In this document: one piece after another, positions 53,283 through 64,000 of the stretch
Layout of the letters: each line of letters starts with the position of its first letter
Position numbering within the stretch: position 1 is the stretch's first letter
Assembly (NCBI GenBank): GCA_039090855.1
Contig: CM077011.1
Coordinates: 15,873,001-15,937,000, forward strand
Source of the DNA: Macrothele yani
Lineage: Eukaryota; Arthropoda; Arachnida; Araneae; Macrothelidae
Direction: 5' to 3'
DNA: 64,000 nt
The notes under the pieces: generated by a model
Told to the model about the DNA's origin: nothing
What the model saw: only the letters and a program-made list of their open reading frames with translations
Database searches by the model: none
Made by a program: the position numbers and the translations under genes

Positions 53283-53368
53283 GGTTTAACGATTACCGTG
53301 AGCAACTCAATGGGCTATAAGCAGTCGCCCGTCCCTAATTTAGGGTCACTGGTTCCAGGGAAGGGAGA
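53283..53368 (-). repeat. SINE family A, 3' part
   Basis: Complement of the family tail: poly(T)/GGAGGTTTAACGA, GTGAGCAACTCAATGGGC, GTCCCTAATTTAGGGTCACT. It shows that the SINE ends in poly(A). Confidence 0.8.
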
Positions 53369-54566
53369 CGTTAGAATTGGCACCGGTAAGCTTTTTTTTT
53401 TTCTAACTGTAACTGCTGAAGTCGCGGTCGAGGCCAGCAATATGGCGTCAATGACGTCGCTTGTCGGTTCGGTGAGTCTTGATGGAAAACGTGGTTCCTG
53501 ATCTGAGTGTGTCTTTCCGCTTTGTTTACATGCAACCTGATCACAACCAACGTGAAGGAAAGTAGTTCGGGATAAATGTTAGGCATTTCTTTTTTAGAAT
53601 GTTTCGTACTGTAGTTCTGGAAGTCATAAATTTTACGCGTTCGTTTTTTAGAATTTGTTATAATAGACGCCTTAATGAGCAATAGCTTCGCTCAAAATTT
53701 GCCAACTGTACCCGAGTTATCGGTTACCGCTGGCGGCTTGTCGTAGTCATATTTCATGATACAGTCATGATCCACAAGATTATGATCACCTACTTCATGG
53801 CATGTTGGGCTACTTTTGCTTTGCACACGGAGTGGTGTCTACTTCTCTAGACCGCGGAAAGATGCGCTCCCAGGTACTCTGTACCAGTTGGACAGAATGG
53901 CATTCCGGAGTTTGGTTACGCACTAGAGAGCAGAGTTAGCTCGCCACCAGAGAGCGTAAATGCAGATGATATCGAATTCAAAATAAATTTTATTGCACAT
54001 ATTTGTTTCTAAATATCAGATCGAAAAAAAATTCTTTCTTTCGATGCCATTTATAACTAAGACTAATTACGTCCCAGTTTGTTTTTCAAGTAATGCATAG
54101 ATTTTCCGCTAGGGCACGTAATGGTAAATTTCCGTTCTCCCCGATTTCTCAGCTTTTGAAACTCCAATTCAGAAATTTCTTCCTGCATCGGAAACAGCTC
54201 CTCGTGGGAAATATTTTGCCTTTGATTTTAAATTTTTGACACCAGGGGGCGTAAGAGTCTAATTCTGCTTCCGATGTATTTGCAGCAAAATCTAATCTTC
54301 CGAAAACTCGATAAAGAGTATTCTTTCGTGGACCGATACCGCTCACCTCGGAAAAAATTTTGAGAATACCTCTTGCTTAAAATAGTGCATAGTTTCCCGC
54401 CGGGAAAGTAGATGTATATCGTATTTTTGTCGATATTTCTGCTTGAAAAATTTCTCTCTTTGTTGGAGAGCGTTTCCGGTGCAATAAAATTTCCCACATA
54501 ATTGTAAAATTTTCACGTAACGCATAGATTTTCCGCTAGGGGCGTAAAGGTAAATAGCATTTCGCC

Positions 54567-54685
54567 GCCCCGGTGGCGCAGTGGTCTAAGCGATGGCCTC
54601 TGATTATTCGTCCGAACGGGGTCCGGGTTCGAATCCCGGTGAAACATGGATGTTGTGCTTGTCTTACGGCACTGGTTCTCTCCTG
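54567..54685 (+). repeat. tRNA-derived SINE, family A 5' part with a different tail
   Basis: GCCGCCCCGGTGGCGCAGTG, GTCTAAGCGATGG, box B GGGTTCGAATCCCGG and GGATGTTGTGCTTGTC, but the usual CCCTAAATTAGGG tail is replaced by GAGTCGGCCGGTAACGG and following sequence to about 54805. It is either a subfamily or a chimera. Confidence 0.75.
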
Positions 54686-56660
54686 TTACACGGCACTAGC
54701 AGTGTTCCTGCCGAGTCGGCCGGTAACGGTGCTTGGAACCTGTCGTACAATTTAGTTGGCCGCGGCACCAGGGGAGAATCTCAGGTGCACCGCTGCACTC
54801 AATGATTCACACCAGAACATAAAAAAATGAAACTTGGAAAAATGACCCCAAGCATGAGGCTTGGGTGAATCCACCGTGTGAACAAAAATAATAACAATAA
54901 AAAAAAATAATAATAAAAAACGATACTTTGGGATCAGAGAGTTGTGATTAGGTTCACCCGCAATCACCAATTCGTGACTGAGTGTAGTGGTCCGGATCTT
55001 ACGGTGATATTCATATACAATTGCTTAGAGAATGAAAAAAATTATATGCAAACGATCACATTAAAAATAACACTCGCGACACAAAATACACAAGCACGTT
55101 AATTTGCGGTATACGATTATAGGTGCGAAATACTGCCAAAGTTTATTAACTAAATCTAATAAGCATGCACATGGAAAACCCTGCCCCGCTGGCGTTGGTC
55201 CTGAACCAAAGTTAAAAGAAACTGTCCGTCAAAGCGGAATTTGTGGCCACACCCTCTCCCTTATTCTTGTAAAAAAAAAAAATCAGGAAATGGGCCCTGA
55301 AAGAAATTGAAGTTTGTATGTGCAGGTACTTCCTCTGAGGTTCAGTCACTCAGCATTACTGCATCTATGTCCATGCAGCTTTGGGTGTCGGGATGGCACA
55401 AGTTCGCAGATGTGCGAAGAAAAAAAAGGAAATATTCATCTACTTACAGTTTTGTGACTTTGCTGTGCAAATCCAGTGTGCATCACATAATATAACACGA
55501 CAAAAACACAGACACACACACACAGACACTTACACCATGTGGCAGCACCGATGATTCAACACTTCACTTTGACGCTTGATGTAAATGAAGCACACAATTA
55601 AAATGGTGATATCACGCCGCACTTTGTTGCAATAATAAGAGTGCACACTGATCTACTCTCGTGACGATTTGAAGGTGGCTGTTGAACAAAATAACCCCTC
55701 GCATCTCTGCTGTTGCGGTTTGCGAGACTGATTTTCTGTGTTCTTGGGAAATGATTTCTGTTGTCGTGAAGAAATAATTCTGACCGTCAACTGCCTGGAG
55801 AGTGGGACCCCCTCACTTCTGCTGCTGCTATAGTAGATTCCGTCCGTCGCTACCTTCCGTCCTTTTTGACCGTTCATTCCCAATTCAGTCAGTTCCTTTC
55901 CGTTAGCATAACATCTACCCTGCCTGAGTACGCAGTTCAAATATGCCCCTCGCAGGTTTTGTTTCCATTTTTTTTTTTATGGAGTTGCGACCGCCAGCCC
56001 TGAGATTAATTTTCTCGGCCGAGCGAAATCAGACGTGCTTTTACCTTAAGCGTATATCAGCAACTGCAGACCGAAAACAACGCTCGAATTCACCCCCTAT
56101 TCTTTTCGGCGATTCTATACTCTTAATCGCCCATTGTCCCTCGCAGACGTCAGAGTATCTTTCTCGCTGACAGAGTTATGTGTCTGCTGAGGGTCTCTTG
56201 GCCCACCCACTGAAGTAAACATACGGTCCACAGCGTTAAGCTACAAGCGGAAAGAAGAAAAAAAGTGAAAAACCACTTCGAACATTGCTGCTTCCATCCG
56301 CATTCGAAAGCACATTACCCTAGTTCGCTTACACCCCCTAGAAGACCCTTGAGATAGGAATTTTTATGTTTCACTTCAGGGCTATGTGTGAGGTCTAGAA
56401 ATTCAAAATGGCAAAATATTGCGTTTCTTGCCTTCAAGAGCATTGGAGCGACTTCCTAATTATCCCGCAATTTTGTTAATTAATTTTAGAGAACAGCCGA
56501 AAGAAAAAACAACGTAAATGAGAAATAAATAAAAAAAACTGAACTGTAAAAGAACATGTGAGCCTGCCGAACTGTGATTCCTAGCTGCCTCATACCATAC
56601 GCGACATGGCGGACAATTTTTAGAGTTTTCTTCAGGTTTTAGGATGGGGGGGGTCCACTG
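54686..56660. other. Mostly unclassified non-coding sequence
   Basis: Contains A-rich tracts (54820-54920), a (CA)n-rich stretch (55508-55530) and unclassified sequence. Reading frames here (for example 55653-55940 on the minus strand) show no domain. Confidence 0.5.
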
Positions 56661-56664
56661 TAAC

Positions 56665-56772
56665 ACTCCCTTCCCTGGAACCAGTGACCCTAAATTAAGG
56701 ACGGGCGACTGCTTATAGCCAATTGAGTTGCTCACGGTGGTCGTTAAACCTCCAATCAAAAAAAAAAAAAAA
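56665..56772 (+). repeat. SINE family A, 3' part with poly(A)
   Basis: CTTCCCTGGAACCAGTGACC, CCTAAATTAAGGACGGGCGA ... GGTCGTTAAACCTCCAATC followed by a run of A. Confidence 0.8.
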
Positions 56773-56972
56773 ACAGATTGAAAAAAATCACTTTCTTTTC
56801 AGTCAGACGCTAACTGCCAAATACAGTGCACAATTTTCAGCAAATACCTTATCGGCTTTTGTTAATATCTCTGCTTTTTAAAAGTCCGATATAAAAATTT
56901 ATTAAAAACTGTATACTACTTACTTTATGGAACACTTTACCTCTGCTGGTGGGGTTTTGTAGTTCACAGTTC

Positions 56973-58435
56973 GCCGTCCCGGTGGCGCAGTGGTCTAAGC
57001 ACTGGCTTCTGACCATTTATCAAAATGGGTCCGGGTTCGAATCCCGGTGAGGCATGGATGTTGTGTTTGACTTAAGGCACTGGCTCTTTCCCTTCCTGGA
57101 ACCAGTGACTCTAAATTGAAGGTCTGCATGAGCCCGGTTTGGGCCTTTGCTCATTTCTTAGTTGGGAAAACGGGCCGGGCCCGGGCCTTCAATATTTAAT
57201 GTAAAACAGACACAGACCGAGCAGGTTTTTTGTTGTTGTTTTTTTATGAGCAAAACAATCGCTGTACGGTGCCTTTTTCGTTTGTAAATCTCACAACATA
57301 CAGCAGCAGGATAAGATTGAATAGTTTCCGCTGTTGGAAAAGATAGAAGTTTTACGACATCCTCCCCTCCTACAAAACAATTGGAGTGGGTCAGCTCCCT
57401 TAGTTTTTCAATGTGAATGTGGTCCCTTTTCTCTCTCTCTCTCTGACTTCCACCCTCCTCTCATGCTTCAGGGCAGGCTATTAACTGCAGCATTTTTAAA
57501 CCGAGTCACCCCTTCGCAGACGATACTTTTTATTGTTCTGGTCGGTGGTACTTTGTTCTCTAGATGTGTGAAAAGCTTTTAAGTTGTCTTAAATAGCACG
57601 AGAGAAATGGGCTGGGAGAAACTGACTTCTGTGTATAAATCTGTGACGTATTTTTTTCCATTTGTACTCTCAGGGAGTCAGCAGATGGCAAATGAACCCT
57701 TAGGTATATCCCAGGCCAGCCGTTTTCAAAACTTCTGTGACACTGGTTAGCTGGGCAGTCTGTCGTTGTTTTCCCTTAGCATATGTTCAGTTCAGTGTTG
57801 CTGATAAATACTCTTCCGTGCTTATTATGGAGTATATGAAAGCGAAAGAATTTCGCAAAAAAATCGCTTCCGGAGAATATCTGCTTGTCGACAATGTAAA
57901 GTAGAACGATCGGACTGATAATTCTGGATATTTCGTAATTTTCGAATTATGAGCAAAACAATCCCTCCTTCTCCTTATCCCCAAGGATATTCTTGGTCCG
58001 GCGGTAGGCAATAATAATTTGAAAATCTGAAAGGCATGGTAATTGTCGTTTACATGCTATATTTTGTAGTATACAAGCCCCCCCCCCCTTCCCCCTCGTC
58101 CTCAGACGTCACGTGACTTATACAGATTCTCAGAAATATTCTGAATTAACGTTTATTGTAATAGAATACGTGCAGCAATTAAGAAAACGAAAACTCCTCT
58201 GGAGTCGAATGACCAAGTGCACCAGGTGTCAAATTCGTGTTTTAGTAATTGTTGAAATTATACGGACCAGCCCGGGCCTTTGAAACAGGAGAAACGTACG
58301 GGCCGGGCTTTAATTAAAAAATTTGAAACGGGCCGGGATTTCCAAATTAAGGCCCGTGCAGACCTCTACCCTAAATTACGGACGGGCTACTGAATTGAGT
58401 GCTCATGGTGCTCGTTACCCCCCCCCTCCCCCTCC
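56973..58435 (+). repeat. SINE family A split by a hAT MITE
   Basis: The 5' half (56973-57117) has GCCGTCCCGGTGGCGCAGTG, box B GGGTTCGAATCCC and the start of the tail. The tail resumes at 58370 (CCTAAATTACGGACGGGCTA ... GTGCTCGTTACC). The break coincides with the hAT target duplication. Confidence 0.85.
57118..58369. mobile_element. Non-autonomous hAT element
   Basis: A 1252-bp insertion in a SINE. Left terminus GAAGGTCTGCATGAGCC, complement of the right terminus GTAGAGGTCTGCACGGGCC, both continuing into GGGCCGGGCCCGGGCC-like subterminal sequence. Flanks TCTAAATT (57110-57117) and CCTAAATT (58370-58377) form an 8-bp duplication with one mismatch. The interior, AT-rich with a polypyrimidine tract at 57432-57450 and a poly(C) run at 58079-58088, encodes nothing recognisable. 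Confidence 0.85.
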
Positions 58436-59000
58436 TCAAAGTTCATAGTTCTGGCGGTAGGGGTGTTAGTGTGTATTCTGTTTGATACTGTATCTCCGCT
58501 TCTCGAAATCCTTTTGAATATTTTTTTTACTGTAATAATGCCGTTCATACAGTAAAGATGGGGGAATAGTATCTATTTTAATGAGTGCACAGTTTACCCG
58601 CTAGGGGGCAGAAATGTCGAAACCTTTTTCTCACTATCTCTGCTTCCGAGAGACGTATTTGAAAAATTCCTTTTCCTTAATATAGCTTTTGCTGTGAAGA
58701 ATACCTTTCACGTATTTTCTACTTTTCCATTATTTAGAACTCTTCCCCTGGGGTTGTAAAAGTTCGATCATGTTTTCCTCTGTATTTGTTCTTCTAACTG
58801 TTCGGAATAAAAATCGCTTTGTCTCTTACACATATGTTCCTTCAGCTAAAAGAAATTCTTTGAGCGCAATTTGTTGATTTTCGTAACAGGCTCTTCAACC
58901 CCTAGTGGGGAGAAAGTAACTTTCTGTTTCTAGATGTTTTATCGATGCGGTTGATTTTTATTTTTTATATTTTTGTAATGGGCTCCATTGATTCTGAATA

Positions 59001-59899
59001 ACTTCGACGTACAGTATTTTATTCGTGTCGGAAAGGATTCATATAAGACATGCTTGTTAAAACGGAAAATTCCGTGTCATCTTTCTTGTAACTGATACGA
59101 TGCGAATCTCATAGAAATGAATTTTTTTAGATTGGATTTTATTGTTTTATTTAATAGGACATCAAGCTCTTATCTTCCTTATGTTTCTTTTCTTACGTTC
59201 ATAAAATGTTAAAGGCAATAGAATTAAGAACCAGAAATTAAACAAGCACCTTCTTTACGGCAACATGCAAATGAACCGTGAAAGGAAGCAACTGCTGTTT
59301 CTGTCAACCTTAGCCTTCCTTTCTTTTCCATTCTGCTTTAGGGAGAAGAGGCAACGTGAAGGTCGTCATTCGAAAGAGAACCCCCTCTCCCTTTCTTCCC
59401 TGGACTGTCCCTAATCAAATACAAATTTTGATTGCTTAAAAAACCTACTGATGACAAAGACCGCTTCTGTCATAACAGACCTGTTCATTAGTCGCGCTGT
59501 CGTAAAATCCGATTTCATTATGCTTTCCATTACATGAACTGACGGAAGTTCCATTCCCCTCAATCTCCCCCATCTTTTGTCGTCGTATTTAACATTTTTT
59601 CTGCTGTCATAGTAAAAAAAGTACGACCTTTCGTGCCCGTAATATTAATAAAACGCTTTAGCGGCTGCCTCAAAAATGAAAAAGGCGAAGATTTAAATGA
59701 CCAGATGCGCAAGGATTCCCCATCGAGCGCCGATCCTTTGAACTGCTTGACTCTGAAAGCTTTTCTACGTAAGGAAGCTAGTTGTTCACGTTTATTTTTA
59801 TTATTGCACATCTTTCTAATTTAACACACATCTGAAATGCTGTGCTTGTATTGTTGTGAAGCAGTTATATATCACATATTGGTAAAGACTGGACTGAAA
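59001..59899. other. Non-coding stretch, nothing recognised
   Basis: AT-rich, with no supported feature. Confidence 0.5.
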
Positions 59900-60025
59900 C
59901 GGTTGCCTCGGTGGACGAGTGGTCCGAAGCGCTGGCTTCTGACCATTCGTCCGAGATGGGCCCGGATTAGAGTCCCGAATGAGACATGGTTGGTACGTCT
60001 GTCGGACGGCCCTGAACGTTTTTAA
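59900..60025 (+). repeat. SINE related to family A, tRNA part only
   Basis: GGTTGCCTCGGTGGACGAGT, GCGCTGGCTTCTGACCATTC, a degraded box B (CCCGGATTAGAGTCCCG) and GAGACATGGTTGG. The tail is lost. Confidence 0.65.
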
Positions 60026-60104
60026 TGCATATACTTAAATTTATGCTATGGACTTAAAAGTCTGTACCTATATGCCTTTTGAGATGATCCTGTTGCCTTT
60101 GGGC

Positions 60105-60385
60105 CGCGGGTGGCCTAGTGGTCAGCGTCCGTAACTGCCACGGAGAAAACTTCGGGCTCGAAATGCTAAATATTCGACGTGCATCGGGTGTGTACGTTAA
60201 GCCGTCGGACCCCGGGTACTGGCCCCCCGGTAATAAATAAGGGCTTCTTCCTCCCCCTTTCTACTTCGCTTCCGTGTCACCTTCCTATCGGGCACTCTAG
60301 CCCAAATCTCCTAGCGTCCTATTTCTAAGGGTTGTTTAAGACTTGGGGTCAGACACTCTCTTCCTAAAATCCTCTACATATGATC
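60105..60385 (+). repeat. tRNA-derived SINE, family B
   Basis: GGCCGCGGGTGGCCTAGTGG head, GTTAAGCCGTCGGACCCCGG body and the same 3' end CCTCTACATATGATCAT as the 25569-25880 copy. The flanks share AAAAGTC(T/A)GTACCT, a possible target duplication if the insertion starts at about 60061. Confidence 0.85.
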
Positions 60386-60432
60386 ATCAAAAGTCAGTAC
60401 CTTTAAAACATTACTTATCGTGCATCTCTGAT

Positions 60433-61490
60433 ACAGGGTGCGTCAAAAGTCACTGTGCGCCTGGCTATACAATACACGTACAACAACTGCAAGCGTACTT
60501 GCTATAATAAATGCTGGAAATGGCTCCCTCCTATGTGTAGACATACATCCACGCGTCTGAACATGTTATCAAAGGCACGTGACTGGTCCAACGTAGAAAT
60601 GTTGCTGATTACTGTGGTGATGGCTTCCTGTAATTGCGGCAGAGAACGGGGATTATTCTTGTAAACAAAGTTTTTCTGTAAATCTCACGGATAATAATCT
60701 GGGGGCGTGAGATTGGGCGAACTTGGCTGCCATATGCCTTTTGAGATGATCCTGTTTCCGAACACATCAATCAACAACGCTATGGAGACATATGAAATGC
60801 GTGGGACGTAGCGAAACCATGCTGGTAGTAGCCATTAACAATTCCTCCTCGGTTAAGTGCCCGATGAATGGGTGCAGAATATTGTCACAATACCTTGCCG
60901 TGTTTATGGTCTCCTGGAAGCCCAATTATGCGTCTTGGAGATATTACACACCAATCTTCTGATCATGCAGTGGCATTTCGTGTATCTGATGCGAATTATT
61001 GGAAGACCTGTTTTGCCTATTCACATAACCCGATAAGTGGAACAGCACCTCTTCGGAGAAAAACATGACGCCCAAAATATCCTCTCCGTTGTCATTAATG
61101 AACTCCTTGAACTATCTGCAATATTCCACACGCTTATCACAGTCTGTGTCTTTTAGTTCGTGCACTGTTCTGACTTTGTACGGGTAGAACTACAGCCGCG
61201 TGTTCAATGCTGTATGGGTGCTGCTGTACGACACACCCGCTTATTTTGCCAATTTTCAAACCGATTTCATTGGATTTTTAGTGATGCGAACGCAAATATC
61301 CTCCAGCTTTTCCTCTGTTAACACTCGCGGCCTACCGCTTCTCGGAGCATCTCTCACTAATCCGGTTTTACGAAACTCACAAAATTGCGATGGGGTGCTT
61401 CAATATCGGAAAATTTTTCTCTACGTTTTACTTCGTCCGTTTATTCTCCTCTACTACGGAACACATGTTCAATAAGAAACACTGTACCCT
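60433..61490 (-). pseudogene. mariner-like transposon remnant
   Basis: The left terminus starts CAGGGTGCGTCAAAAGTCAC. Minus-strand coding relics are SGRPRVLTEEKLEDICVRIT-like sequence in damaged frames near 61270-61350, and FFSEEVLFHLSGYVNRQNRS (61020-61080), where the first catalytic Asp of the SDE block is Glu. The C-terminal stretch is NNPRSLPQLQEAITTVISNI ... FDNMFRRVDVCLHIGGSHFQ. Multiple stops and frameshifts. Related in type to the relic at 28148-28985. Confidence 0.75.
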
Positions 61491-63044
61491 CAAACAACAA
61501 CACCATGTTCAACCAGCCACTGTGACGTCTCACTACTCATAAAGGAAGGATATGTAGAGAAGACACTGGCTGTATTGAGCTGAAACTCATGACGTCATGA
61601 AGTTGACTGCAACGCGCCCGCGACCTAAAACAGAACAACAGTTGATTGACAGCTGGGCTTCCCAGGAATCACCGCGAACCATATGACTTTGTCCATTTGA
61701 GCTTTGACCTCCCTGCAGAGTGGAAGACGACGTATACGACATATGCCTATCATTTTCCGGATTCTTTTTGATTTGCATCTTCCAGTTTCCTGTAGCATTC
61801 TAATAAGTGGCATTACACTTGCTTATTCCTCACTGATCGTTAACTCTTCCTTTGTGAATTCCATTACTTAGGTTTCTACGTGTTTTTTTTTTTTTTTTTT
61901 TTGCACATTTCATTCATGCATACTTTGTCATTGTTTTCTCCACAATATAGCTTTACGTTCAATTCTGATTTGTATTCTATTGTCATCTGTTTCGATATCT
62001 ACGTGTTTAGCTTCAATATCTATGGATATTTCGTTATTGCCATGGTTCCGAGGCCTCACTTGGCTTAGATTGGGGCAGCAGTTGAGGACAAAGGTCGTGG
62101 CGGGGGGGGGGGGCAACGGAAGGGTGGCGCAGAGCAGCTGCTCCTCACCACCCGAGTACTGGGTTGGGGCAATTGGGGTTGCCATAGCAACCATTGCCGA
62201 CGGGATGGATTCACGTCACAGTTTGGTTCTGTTTTAGGTCCGTGGGGGCGGCACTTTCTATGGGAGGAGTTTCCACGGGCTCCTACGTCTGTTTCCACTC
62301 TATAATCCTTCCTTTATGTCACTACTGACTGATTCAATCCGACCAGACGCTGGCAATACCGGCTGCGTCGTCGGAATGCTCGTAACCCTCCTGAGACACA
62401 CGAACATTCCTTATTCACAATATTGCATGTACGTGCGCGGTAACTACACTTTATAGATTTATTATTATTATTTCTTATCACAGTACGTCAGGTGCACAGA
62501 GGCGTTTGGTTCTCCCTGTACTTGCAACACCAGATAACGTTTTAATCCGGATAACTAGCACAGAATCCTTAATTACACTAATATTACGTAAAGCTGTTTC
62601 AGCACGATTTAGAACACTTCCATCTAATACACGCAAGCCTCAGAAGTATATGATATTTATTTAGATCTAAAACCAATATGTACAGATAAAAGCAACTTTA
62701 AAACCAGGCAAGATCTTTCAAGTCTTCATGAGACTCATTATCAAGCCAAAGTGCAGCCCAATGTTCAGTGAACAAGACCACTTATGTACAGGCAAGCAAC
62801 CGTCATGCATCTGTAACTATAGCAACATCTAAGTGTACATGTGCTGTAAACATAGAAATTAACTTTCTCGACAATTTATCTAAATATCCGATGGTTTTAA
62901 TGTCCTAAAGTATTGACGCCAAGGTAATGGTAAGTTACTGGGCAAGTCTTCATTGCTACAAAGATCATCAAACCATGTAATAAATAATGATTCCGTGAAA
63001 AATGTATCTCCTTTATTTTTGGCAAAAGCCAGGCAAATATACCC
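61491..63044. other. Non-coding stretch with a GC-rich island
   Basis: Mostly AT-rich with a T run near 61884. 62050-62300 is GC-richer and contains GTTGCCATAGCAAC (62178-62191), an RFX X-box-like palindrome. I see no gene beside it to regulate. Confidence 0.45.
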
Positions 63045-63633
63045 CATGTTGGGAAAACGTGAATCATCTGTCTTAACCCACTCTTCTACTGTCCAATGAC
63101 GGTAGTCCCATGCGAACTGCAGGCATCGTTGCCGATGGACCTGGATTACCATGGGCGGCACCCATGTGTAATAGGGTTTGCTGTGCTGTTATCGGGGACT
63201 ACCCCAGTGTTCATTTGTGTACCAATTACTGAATTTTTTTCACGTCGATTGCCCTTTACCAGTCGAGAAAGGCGACGTTCTCCTCTGGGGTCAATGGCCT
63301 TTGAGGCTCCACAGTTATGACGACGGGAGATTCTCTGTGTGCCAGCGGTCTATTCTGGGTGCATCCTTACTACAACACCTCGTGAACAGCCCACGAAGTC
63401 TGCTCTTGCCGAGATGCTTCCACCTTTGGCGCGGTAGCCTATGATCATTCCTTATTAAACGTCCGTCGAATCACTACCTCTGCCCATTGTGCTCACGTAA
63501 CGTACTATGGCTCATCTGTCCTGGCCGGCCGCTTATCTCTCTGTGTGTCGACGTTGCCACGTGCATTCTGTGACGCGCCTGGGCTGGCACACTGTGATTC
63601 CTGGGGTAGTCATATTATTCTGATATGACCGTG
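63045..63633 (-). pseudogene. Tc1-like fragment, same family as 22105-24351
   Basis: Minus strand: PPMVIQVHRQRCLQFAWDYR, HWTVEEWVKTDDSRF (SDES block degraded). The shared outer terminus at 63602-63633 is the inverse of CACGGTCATATCAGAATAAT. It is truncated on its left side near 63045, so only the N-terminal half of the transposase remains. Confidence 0.75.
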
Positions 63634-63957
63634 TGCGTCGTACAGTGGCCTCCAGTCATGTAGAAGGGGCTTAGCGGCGTTAAGGCACTTTCTTTGATTT
63701 AGATGGATAGAAAAGCATGGCAAATGAACTTGTTTAGACGGTCACTTATGCAAAAATAGGGAACACTGTGTCCTGTGTGCAAACCTACTAGTATCTTAAC
63801 CCAGTGTTTATACTTCAGAGATGGCCGTTCCGTTGGTCGAATCCGAGCTGGGCCCAAACTCAAAGATGTGTGGTGTGTTTGTTTGATGGCAAAGGATCTG
63901 TCCCCTTGTCTGGCACCAGTTTCCCGAAATAAGAGACGAACACTGCTTATGCCTTTT
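63634..63957. other. Non-coding stretch, possible decayed SINE
   Basis: Around 63820-63940, GGCCGTTCCGTTGGTCGAAT and CTGGCACCAGTTTCCCGAAA faintly resemble family-A SINE order. Otherwise nothing is recognised. Confidence 0.4.
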
Positions 63958-64000
63958 CAGATCAGATCATATGTAGAGGATTTTAGGAAGGGAGTGTCTG
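63958..64000 (-). repeat. SINE family B, 3' end at the window edge
   Basis: ATCATATGTAGAGGATTTTA and the following AGGAAGGGAGTGTCTG match the 3' end of the copy at 25569; the remainder lies outside the window. Confidence 0.85.

Larger units (their letters stand above)
51848..53600. repeat. Large diverged tandem duplication with partial third unit
   Basis: Sequence from ATTCCGTGTCATTGAGGAAT (51954) through the TTTGTTACCTATCTCCTCCA and GACTCGGGACAA blocks recurs at 52569-52990. The GATCTGAGTGTGTCTTTCCG block of 52287 recurs at 53502. The period between the first two is about 0.6 kb. No protein-like conservation; function unknown. Confidence 0.7.
53900..59000. repeat. Old ~145-bp tandem array with periodic CTCF-like motif, interrupted
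   Basis: A motif resembling CCGCTAGGGGGCGTAAA recurs near 53943, 54107, 54237, 54395 and 54530, and again near 58597, 58743 and 58900. Spacing is 130-165 bp, with TCTCTGCTTCCGA-like blocks between. A weaker unit near 56862-56965 suggests the array once spanned the region now holding SINEs and a hAT MITE. The units are strongly degenerate. The copy at 58597-58611 (CCCGCTAGGGGGCAG) is a close match to the CTCF consensus; binding is inference. Confidence 0.5.

Noticed and set aside
55653..55940. 95-codon minus-strand frame as a host exon
   Set aside because: No recognisable domain, no supporting splice structure and no neighbouring exon-like segments.
62178..62191. RFX X-box GTTGCCATAGCAAC as a promoter element
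   Set aside because: Allowing degenerate positions and spacers, about one such match is expected by chance in 64 kb, and no gene starts nearby.

Overview
The window is animal nuclear DNA, most likely from an arthropod; this is inferred from the element families, since no taxonomic marker is present. It is AT-rich, every long reading frame I can interpret belongs to a mobile element, and I found no host protein-coding gene, rRNA or ordinary tRNA gene. It reads as an intergenic or heterochromatin-like region built by successive transposon insertions, many of which can be ordered by nesting and target-site duplications (TSDs).

Layout. 1-2139 holds a helentron-associated (HINE/DINE-1-like) element, repeated at 38022-40170 and as a fragment at 29018. 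3383-4121 is a pogo-like MITE. 4606-5834 is a Mutator-like MITE with a 10-bp TSD. 6152-7915 is a dead Tc1 element carrying a 560-bp TRIM (miniature LTR retroelement) whose LTRs contain a tRNA-like sequence. 8016-14748 contains three LTRs of a second, related tRNA-bearing family, one of them split by a hAT element that is itself split by an RTE-clade retrotransposon. 15.0-28.9 kb is a dense Tc1/mariner field with one apparently intact Tc1 transposase (19364-20386).

29379-34297 is a nearly 5-kb near-perfect palindrome: two head-to-head, 5'-truncated copies of a retroelement encoding a Penelope-like or related reverse transcriptase, flanked by (TA)n. A second RTE copy (34340-37551) and the second HINE follow. 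41210-45487 is a hAT element with a frameshifted transposase and a coiled-coil tail. 46758-51314 holds two adjoining Tc1 elements; the second contains a MITE and a Mutator-like element that encodes a C2H2 zinc-finger array. 51.8-59 kb is degenerate tandem repeats with SINEs and a hAT MITE, and 60-64 kb holds more mariner and Tc1 remnants.

The components do not form a pathway. What connects them is parasitism and nesting: tRNA-derived SINEs depend on LINE machinery, MITEs depend on autonomous relatives, and the TRIMs depend on an unseen LTR retroelement. The least familiar items are the tRNA-carrying TRIM LTRs with a tRNA-Lys primer site and the palindromic reverse-transcriptase element.
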